Assembly (NCBI GenBank): GCA_946479475.1
Contig: CAMLGG010000174.1
Span: 1-11,222 of the forward strand
Direction of reading: 5' to 3'
DNA: 11,222 nt
Source of the DNA: an uncultured Ideonella sp.
GTDB taxonomy: Bacteria > Pseudomonadota > Gammaproteobacteria > Burkholderiales > Burkholderiaceae
This document shows, one piece after another, positions 6,392 to 11,222 of the stretch. Position 1 is the first letter of the stretch. Each line of letters begins with the position of its first letter. Position numbers and translations under genes: made by a program. The notes under the pieces are model-generated. The model saw nothing but the letters and a program-made list of their open reading frames with translations. It was not told where the DNA came from and searched no databases.

Positions 6392-7441
6392 TCACCGGGC
6401 GGGGGTGCGGATCAGTTGGTCGGGCAGGCGGTTGGCCAGGGCGAGATTGTGCAGGCGCTCGCGCAGCCCGCCGAGCATGTCGTAGCGGCGTCTGTACATC
6501 GCCCGCTTCTTCGCCGGCACCTCCTCCAGCGGGCGCGGCTCGAAGCGCGTGCTCATCTCGAAGAAGCCGTCCACCGTCTCGACTCCACCCCGGTCGCGCC
6601 AGATCTCGTCGTAGTCCGCCGTCTTGATGTTCTTGTCCAGCCGCGCCAGCAGCCGGGGCTGGCGGAAGTGGCGGTAGTAGTCGCAGATGCCGTAGGCCCG
6701 CTCGGCGCCCAGCTCCTGCGCGACCATGAACAGGGCCTGCACCAGCAGGTCGCGCGGGCGGCACCCGTGGAACCGATGCGTCAGCTCGGCGTAGCGCTCG
6801 CCGGCGCCATCGACCGAGCGGCCCTGGATGGCGCCGATGTAGACCACCGGCCGGCCCTTGCGCTGGCCGAAGGAAAAGGCCATCGAGTAAAGGCGCAGGT
6901 CGCCTTCGAACAGGCTCAGCGCCAGCTCGCCTTCCTGCGCCAGCCAGTCGGGCTGGTCGATCTGCAGGGTCAGGCCGGCGTCGGGCTCGCCCAGCGTGGC
7001 CAGGACACGCCGCGCGCCCAGAGGCACCTGCAGCCAGCGTGCGACCTCCATCTGCCGGTAGTGCGCCACCACGGTGTCCACCCTCTGGCGAACCGACCAC
7101 GCCCGATGCAGGTAGGGCCAGGCGATGATGTGGACGAGGCCCTTGCGCGCCGCCATCACGGCGGCCAGTTGTGAGCCCGGGGTCACGTTGCGCAAGGCGC
7201 GCCATTCGCGGCGACGGCGCCAGGCCTGGCCGATGAAGCGAAGGCGCCGCAGCAGAGACAGCGGATTCAGCGACGGGTAGGCCTGGCGCGAGGCCTGCCA
7301 TATCACCAGCCAGATCGCCAGGACGGGCTCCACGGCGACCGGCAGGCCGGTCAGTTCGGTAGGCACGAACCCGGCCACCAGGCTCAGGCCCTGCCACCAG
7401 GCCGGGTGGGCCAGCAGCCGGCCGGCCCGCCGGCTCAGCAC
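6392..7441 (-). CDS. VirK/YbjX family protein (DUF535)
   Basis: This belongs to the DUF535 family (PF04393), which includes Shigella VirK and E. coli/Salmonella YbjX, proteins linked to outer-membrane or surface-protein maturation and survival in hosts. The biochemical activity is unknown. Counted from GTG 7441 it has 349 residues, near the family length. Recognisable segments are [20 protein letters not shown] (110-129), YSMAFSF (185-191), VVYIGAIQG (199-207), [12 protein letters not shown] (222-233), [12 protein letters not shown] (249-260), [11 protein letters not shown] (277-287) and [14 protein letters not shown] (291-304). The start is uncertain: the open frame continues upstream through ubiE, and the GTG at 7441 overlaps the ubiE stop by 7 nt. 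A GTG at 7378 (328 residues) is the alternative, and neither has a strong ribosome site. It is followed after 19 nt by galE. The family call is firm; the exact N-terminus is not. Confidence 0.88.
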   Translation of the reverse strand: MLSRRAGRLLAHPAWWQGLSLVAGFVPTELTGLPVAVEPVLAIWLVIWQASRQAYPSLNPLSLLRRLRFIGQAWRRRREWRALRNVTPGSQLAAVMAARKGLVHIIAWPYLHRAWSVRQRVDTVVAHYRQMEVARWLQVPLGARRVLATLGEPDAGLTLQIDQPDWLAQEGELALSLFEGDLRLYSMAFSFGQRKGRPVVYIGAIQGRSVDGAGERYAELTHRFHGCRPRDLLVQALFMVAQELGAERAYGICDYYRHFRQPRLLARLDKNIKTADYDEIWRDRGGVETVDGFFEMSTRFEPRPLEEVPAKKRAMYRRRYDMLGGLRERLHNLALANRLPDQLIRTPAR

Positions 7442-8166
7442 TTGATGCCGACGTGGAGGGCCACCACGCCGCCCGACAGGTTGTGGACGTCCACGTGCCC
7501 GAAACCGGCGGCCTTCATCATGGCCTTGAGCGTCGCCTGGTCGGGATGCATGCGGATCGATTCGGCCAGGTAGCGGTAGCTGTCGGCGTCGCCGGCCACC
7601 AGCTTGCCCAGCCTGGGCAGGACCTGGAACGAATACCAGTCGTAGGGCTTGCGAAGGGGCTCGGCGACCTTCGAGAACTCGAGCACCAGCAGGCGGCCGC
7701 CCTCGCGCAGCACGCGGGCCATCTCGGCCAGGGCCTGCTCCTTGTGGGTCATGTTGCGCAGGCCGAAGGCCACGCTCACCAGGTCGAAGCTGCCGCTGCG
7801 AAAGGGCAGGTGCTCGGCATCGCAAAGCGTGGTGGGCAGCGCCAGGCCGTCGTCGAGAAGCCTGTCCCGGCCCGTGCGCAGCATGGCCTCGTTGATGTCG
7901 GTGTGGACCACCTGGCCGCTCGCGCCCACCCGGCGGGCGAAGGCCCGCGCCAGGTCGCCCGTGCCGCCGGCGATGTCCAGCACCCGGTCGCCCTCGCGCA
8001 GGTTGGCCACCGCCACGGTGTAGGCCTTCCACGCCCGGTGCATGCCGAGCGACATCAGGTCGTTCATCACGTCGTACTTGGACGCGACGGAGTCGAACAC
8101 GCCCTTGACGCGCCGGGCCTTTTCGCCCTCCTCGACGTTCTGGTATCCGAAATGCGTTTGGGTCAT
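7435..8166 (-). CDS. ubiE: Ubiquinone/menaquinone C-methyltransferase UbiE
   Basis: UbiE is the S-adenosylmethionine-dependent enzyme that adds the ring C-methyl group in ubiquinone synthesis (2-polyprenyl-6-methoxy-1,4-benzoquinol) and, where present, in menaquinone synthesis. The 243-residue protein is full length. It shows the N-terminal [26 protein letters not shown] (21-39), the SAM motif [10 protein letters not shown] (62-71), the acidic residue Asp90 after strand 2, CDAEHLPF (115-122), [13 protein letters not shown] (134-146) and the family-specific YRYLAESI (198-205). The ATG at 8166 is chosen because [16 protein letters not shown] is the family start and AGGGGAG lies at 8177-8183; an upstream in-frame extension would overlap the DUF971 gene. 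It follows that gene by 28 nt and overlaps the VirK-like start by 7 nt. Confidence 0.97.
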   Translation of the reverse strand: MTQTHFGYQNVEEGEKARRVKGVFDSVASKYDVMNDLMSLGMHRAWKAYTVAVANLREGDRVLDIAGGTGDLARAFARRVGASGQVVHTDINEAMLRTGRDRLLDDGLALPTTLCDAEHLPFRSGSFDLVSVAFGLRNMTHKEQALAEMARVLREGGRLLVLEFSKVAEPLRKPYDWYSFQVLPRLGKLVAGDADSYRYLAESIRMHPDQATLKAMMKAAGFGHVDVHNLSGGVVALHVGIKC

Positions 8167-8194
8167 TTGTTGCTCGCTCCCCTGCCGGAGCCCC

Positions 8195-8599
8195 TCAGTG
8201 GTGGTGGCCGCAGGCGCCACCCGACTTGACGGGCATCGGCAAATCGCGTTCCAGCCCGGCCTCCTTCAGGCGCTGCTCGTAGCGGGCCCAGTAGTCCTGC
8301 TGCTCGGCGCCCAGGCGGTAGAGATACTCCCAGGTGTAGATGCCGCTGTCGTGGCCGTCCGAGAACCGGGGCTGCACCGCGTAGTGGCCGACCGGCTCGA
8401 TGGACTCGATGACCACGTCACGCTTGCCGGTCTGCAGTACTTCCTGCCCGGGGCCGTGGCCCTGGACTTCCGCCGAAGGCGAGTAGACGCGCAGCAGCTC
8501 GAACGGGATGCGGAAGGAGCGGCCGTCGTCGAAAGCGACTTCGAGCAGGCGAGAAGCCTGGTGGACGGTGAGTGCGGTCGGCTGCGGATGCGTGGTCAT
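8195..8599 (-). CDS. DUF971 protein (gamma-butyrobetaine hydroxylase-like N-terminal domain)
   Basis: The 134-residue protein is a DUF971 / GBBH-like N-terminal domain (PF06155), a small fold seen alone in bacteria and fused to Fe-S or hydroxylase proteins elsewhere. The stand-alone bacterial role is not settled. Visible marks are [27 protein letters not shown] as split strands over 19-45, [20 protein letters not shown] (62-81) and the signature [17 protein letters not shown] (81-97). The C-terminus ends in Cys130-Gly-His-His-His, a possible metal-binding tail. ATG 8599 comes 18 nt after the lipoprotein stop. The DUF971-ubiE order is, as I recall, common in Burkholderiales and other betaproteobacteria and suggests, but does not prove, a link with quinone or Fe-S metabolism. 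Confidence 0.93.
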   Translation of the reverse strand: MTTHPQPTALTVHQASRLLEVAFDDGRSFRIPFELLRVYSPSAEVQGHGPGQEVLQTGKRDVVIESIEPVGHYAVQPRFSDGHDSGIYTWEYLYRLGAEQQDYWARYEQRLKEAGLERDLPMPVKSGGACGHHH

Positions 8600-8617
8600 G
8601 ATGTCAGGCGGCTGCGG

Positions 8618-10003
8618 CTAGCGCAGGCCGATGTCGATGGTGCCTTCCAGCGTGCCGCCGGCAACCCCCAGCATCAACACCAGGGGGTCGTTCTGGGCAA
8701 CGAAGATCGGGGGCGCGGCGGCGGTATCCAGGTTGCCTCGGCGCAGACCCGTGGGGCCGGCGTTGGTGAGCACACTCAGGTCGGCCGCCTCGTTCAACGT
8801 GGTTCCGTCGCTCGCCGTGCCGCTGAAGGCGTAATGCGTATCGGTCACCGTGCTGGTGCCCCAGAAGCCCCGGGTGCCGCTGGTGGCGAAGCTGCCGCCC
8901 GCCAGCCCGGCGGTGTTGGCCAGGCCGACCCGGAACTGCCGGCCGGTGTCGTCGGCGGCATCCTCGGAGCGCAACAGGATATAGGCAGATCCCGCCATCG
9001 CCAGCCGGAAGTGGATGGAATCCCTGTGCACGGAATCGAGCCCGCGGATCTCGTTGCCGACGACCGACAGGGTGTAGTTCGCCAGCCTGTCCGACGGGCA
9101 CAGCGCGACCTTGACCGGGATCGGCGCCGTGCACACCTGCAACGCGCCCTCGGAAAAGAGCGCGGGCAGCGCGACGGATTCGAGGCTGTCGTTGCGGCGC
9201 AGGTTGATGCCCAGGATGTTGAACTCCTGGCCGAGCAGGGCGGAGTACTGGGTCGTGAACGTCCTCGAGGCGACGAAGGGACGCACGCCGTGGTCGTACA
9301 CGTGATTGCTGCCGGCAAGGTTGAAGTCCAGCGCCCCGACGACGAGGCCGTCGCTGTTCAGGCGGAATTTCGACGCGCCCGAGATCACATAGTCGACGCC
9401 ATTCGCATCCAGCGTGAAAGTGCCTGCCTGGTCGACCTGCTGGCCCACCATCGCCCAGGTCTTGTTGTTGAAGTCGAGCGTGAAGGTGTACTGGCGCCCG
9501 TTGCTCGCATAGGCGGTGTAGTCGCCGTTGCGCAGGTCGAGCGAGACGGTGGTCGACTCCCCGGTGTTGTTGGTGTGGTCGGCGTCGGCAGCGGCGTCGA
9601 CGATCATCGCGCTGGTCACCGGGCCGACGAGATCGGCCGAGCCCGGGACCAGGACGGTGAACACCAGGCCGCCGCCGACCGGGAAGCTGGGCACGGTCAT
9701 CGACTCGCTCACGGCCTCGGGGCAGGTCGCGCCCCCGGCGGAGACGCAGGTGATGGACCCGATGGCCGGAGCGCCGTTCAGGTGATGCACCAGCGAAACG
9801 TCGGTGGCGGCATCCGGCCCCTCGTTGGTCACCGTGATGGTGAAGGAGATGGTCTCGCCCGCGTTCACCGACTCGGGCGAGGAATTGATGACCGCGAGGT
9901 TGGCGCCGCTACCGGCGTCGGTCCCGCTGTCGGAGCCCCCGCAGGCGGCGAGGCCGGCGGCCACGGTGAAGGCGAGCAGCAGGGTGCGGGCGACACGGAT
10001 CAT
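8618..10003 (-). CDS. Predicted lipoprotein with a DUF11-type domain and an unassigned C-terminal region
   Basis: The 461-residue product begins with a lipoprotein signal peptide: Arg3/Arg6, a hydrophobic stretch at 7-18 and the lipobox LAAC with Cys21, followed by a Gly/Ser/Asp-rich linker. No Asp follows the lipidated Cys (it is CGGSDSG), so the outer membrane is the likely destination. Residues 35-154 match the DUF11 beta-sandwich repeat: VNAGETISFTITVTNEGPDA (46-65), a closing VLVPGSADL strand and ADADHTNNTGESTTV (139-153). Residues 155-461 are beta-rich, starting NGDYTAYASNGRQYTFTLDF (159-178), and I do not recognise them. The remaining cysteines fall in two close pairs, 86/94 and 291/302, which fits periplasmic or surface disulfides. 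The ATG overlaps the HIT stop as ATGA and lacks a Shine-Dalgarno site, so translation is probably coupled. It seems an insertion between the HIT and DUF971 genes. Function unknown; adhesion or surface binding is only a guess from DUF11. Confidence 0.88.
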   Translation of the reverse strand: MIRVARTLLLAFTVAAGLAACGGSDSGTDAGSGANLAVINSSPESVNAGETISFTITVTNEGPDAATDVSLVHHLNGAPAIGSITCVSAGGATCPEAVSESMTVPSFPVGGGLVFTVLVPGSADLVGPVTSAMIVDAAADADHTNNTGESTTVSLDLRNGDYTAYASNGRQYTFTLDFNNKTWAMVGQQVDQAGTFTLDANGVDYVISGASKFRLNSDGLVVGALDFNLAGSNHVYDHGVRPFVASRTFTTQYSALLGQEFNILGINLRRNDSLESVALPALFSEGALQVCTAPIPVKVALCPSDRLANYTLSVVGNEIRGLDSVHRDSIHFRLAMAGSAYILLRSEDAADDTGRQFRVGLANTAGLAGGSFATSGTRGFWGTSTVTDTHYAFSGTASDGTTLNEAADLSVLTNAGPTGLRRGNLDTAAAPPIFVAQNDPLVLMLGVAGGTLEGTIDIGLR

Positions 10004-10485
10004 GGTGCGGGAGGTCGTTGGGCGGATCCCGCGATGCTAACCAAGCGCGCCGGCAAACCTTCGAGCATCGCCCGGACGGACCGATCAACCATCGTCATTG
10101 CCTCGCCCAGGCGCCGGGCGAAAGCGGGCATCGGATCGCGCTGGCGCGCACCCCAGATCGGCTGGGGAAAGTGACTGTCCTCGGCGAAGCGAGCGACGAC
10201 GTGCCAGTGCAGATGCGGCACGACATTGCCGAGCGACGCCAGGTTGATCTTGGTGGGCGCGAGCATCTCGCGCAGCACCTGCTCGACCCCGGCCACGGCC
10301 TCCATGCAATGCAGTCGGTCGGCCGCCGACAGGTCGGTGAACTCCGCCACGTGGCTTCGCCAGACCACCCGGTAGAAGGCCGGGAAATCCGGCGCGTCGA
10401 GCACCCGCAGGATGCGCAGGCAGTCGTCGGCCGCCACCTCGACCCAAGCCGGCGACGCCGCCCAATCGCACAGCTCGCAGCTCAC
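10000..10485 (-). CDS. HIT-family nucleotide hydrolase/transferase
   Basis: This HIT-superfamily protein has 161 residues. The histidine triad is HLHWH (His91, His93, His95) inside NLASLGNVVPHLHWHVVARF (81-100), with PAFYRVVWRSHVAEFTDLS (35-53) as the usual core strand and helix entry. HIT enzymes hydrolyse or transfer nucleoside phosphoramidates or dinucleoside polyphosphates; the exact substrate cannot be predicted. The N-terminus has CELC (Cys3, Cys6), seen in the subgroup with a possible metal site. The start is GTG 10485, which overlaps the preceding stop as GTGA, and the stop overlaps the lipoprotein start as ATGA, so it sits tightly between two coupled genes. The tail after about residue 145 is longer than the HIT core and rich in Ala/Pro. 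Next to the large Fe-S oxidoreductase it matches an order that I recall from Burkholderiales. Confidence 0.92.
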   Translation of the reverse strand: MSCELCDWAASPAWVEVAADDCLRILRVLDAPDFPAFYRVVWRSHVAEFTDLSAADRLHCMEAVAGVEQVLREMLAPTKINLASLGNVVPHLHWHVVARFAEDSHFPQPIWGARQRDPMPAFARRLGEAMTMVDRSVRAMLEGLPARLVSIAGSAQRPPAP

Positions 10486-11222
10486 ACCAGCACCCGCTCG
10501 ATCCCGCCGGCGTTGGCGCGCGCCACGTAGTCGGCCATCCAGTTCTCGCCCAGGATCTTGCGGGCCATCTCGACGACGATGTAGTCGGCCTCCAGCAGGC
10601 CGCTCTGGAGATCGTCCTGGTAGCGCGACAGGCCTTGAAGGCAGCTGGGGCAGGAGGTCAGGATCTTGAGGTCGTCCTTCGGGCCGATGGCGCCGGATCC
10701 TCGCAACTGTGCCTCGGCCTTGCGGATCTCCTCCTCCTTGCGGAAGCGCACCTGGGTGGAGATGTCCGGCCGGCTCACGCCCAGGGTGCCCGATTCGCCG
10801 CAGCAGCGTTCGCTCTTGACCACGCCCTCGCCCACCAGCGCCTTGACCGTCTTCATCGGCTCCTGCAGCTTCATCGGGCTGTGGCAGGGGTCGTGGTAGA
10901 GGTACGTCCCGGCCTTGTCGGACAGGGTGATGCCCTTTTCGAGCAGGAACTCGTGGATGTCGACGATGCGGCAGCCGGGGAAGATGTCCTCGAACTTGTA
11001 GCCCTGCAGCTGGTCGTAGCAGGTGCCGCAGGAGACCACCACCGTCTTGATGTCCAGGTAGTTCAGCGTGTTGGCCACGCGGTGGAAGAGCACCCGGTTG
11101 TCGGTGATGATCTTCTCGGCCTTGTCGTACTGGCCCGAACCGCGCTGCGGGTAGCCGCAGCACAGGTAGCCTGGCGGCAGCACCGTCTGCACGCCCGCCT
11201 GCCAGAGCATGGCCTGCGTGGC
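10482..11222 (-). CDS. Large FAD/Fe-S oxidoreductase (DUF3683 type), C-terminal part with CCG domains
   Basis: The last 246 residues of a protein that starts outside the window. They contain cysteine sets of the CCG (DUF224) domain found in GlpC, LutA, GlcF and HdrB: LCCGYPQRGSG (Cys21-Cys22 of the visible part) with SCGTC (Cys65, Cys68), then DPCHSP (Cys113), CCGESG (Cys140-141) and SCPSC (Cys191, Cys194). In Burkholderiales this C-terminus, to my recollection, belongs to a protein of about 1300 residues with an N-terminal DUF3683 region, an FAD-linked oxidase domain resembling glycolate or D-lactate dehydrogenase, and 4Fe-4S ferredoxin motifs. The upstream domains are not visible here, so that architecture is inferred. 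It probably oxidises a 2-hydroxy acid and passes electrons to quinone, which would suit a neighbouring quinone operon. The stop overlaps the HIT start (GTGA). Confidence 0.88.
   Translation of the reverse strand, partial: ATQAMLWQAGVQTVLPPGYLCCGYPQRGSGQYDKAEKIITDNRVLFHRVANTLNYLDIKTVVVSCGTCYDQLQGYKFEDIFPGCRIVDIHEFLLEKGITLSDKAGTYLYHDPCHSPMKLQEPMKTVKALVGEGVVKSERCCGESGTLGVSRPDISTQVRFRKEEEIRKAEAQLRGSGAIGPKDDLKILTSCPSCLQGLSRYQDDLQSGLLEADYIVVEMARKILGENWMADYVARANAGGIERVLV

Noticed and set aside
6392..8032. A possible UbiE-VirK fusion suggested by one long open frame through both genes
   Set aside because: The upstream part is ubiE read in another frame. The real UbiE ends with a normal stop at 7435, so there are two overlapping genes, not a fusion.
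8042..10174. A 710-residue open frame on the plus strand opposite DUF971, the lipoprotein and part of HIT
   Set aside because: It crosses four well-supported minus-strand genes and its composition is that of a GC-driven shadow; no domain is recognisable.
1..11222. A defence island, prophage, biosynthetic cluster or other new multi-gene system
   Set aside because: Eleven of the twelve genes are assigned to known families, the lipoprotein in part, and most form a backbone typical of the order; no nuclease, integrase, toxin-antitoxin pair or repeat array is visible.

Overview
The window looks like a chromosomal segment of a high-GC betaproteobacterium of the order Burkholderiales, perhaps near the Rubrivivax/Leptothrix/Ideonella group. 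The order-level guess rests on gene content and order: DUF3683-type Fe-S oxidoreductase, HIT protein, DUF971 protein, ubiE, ubiJ, ubiB, FmdB protein, DUF502 protein and aspS is a backbone I recall from that order. The group-level guess is weak. All twelve genes lie on the minus strand, so transcription runs from high to low coordinates. No tRNA, rRNA, CRISPR array, insertion sequence or phage gene is visible.

Right block (11222 to 3201, in transcription order): the C-terminal end of a large Fe-S/FAD oxidoreductase, a HIT-family hydrolase, a predicted lipoprotein with a DUF11 domain, a DUF971 protein, ubiE, a VirK/YbjX (DUF535) protein, galE, ubiJ and ubiB. Gaps in this run are 40 nt or less and three junctions overlap (GTGA, ATGA and a 7-nt overlap), so it reads as one operon. 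Its core is aerobic ubiquinone synthesis: UbiE is the C-methyltransferase, UbiJ the lipid-binding accessory factor and UbiB the atypical kinase/ATPase. The lipoprotein and the virK-galE pair look like insertions of envelope-related genes into this backbone. The Tim44-domain gene I would expect between ubiE and ubiJ is absent.

Middle (3111 to 1537): a stand-alone sodium:solute symporter, with 89 nt before it and 93 nt after it. The gap after it holds a strong GC hairpin followed by an AT-rich tract, which is both a probable terminator for the symporter and the likely -10 box of the next transcript.

Left block (1536 to 1): a small FmdB-type zinc-ribbon protein, a DUF502 membrane protein with a TTG start, and the N-terminal third or less of aspartyl-tRNA synthetase (aspS), which runs off the window. 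The AspRS carries the two anticodon-domain residues associated with the non-discriminating type.

I found no clear new multi-gene system. The best leads are the lipoprotein's large unassigned C-terminal region and its translational coupling to the HIT gene, the replacement of the Tim44 slot by virK-galE, the terminator/promoter overlap, and the predicted tRNA-Asn mischarging by AspRS.
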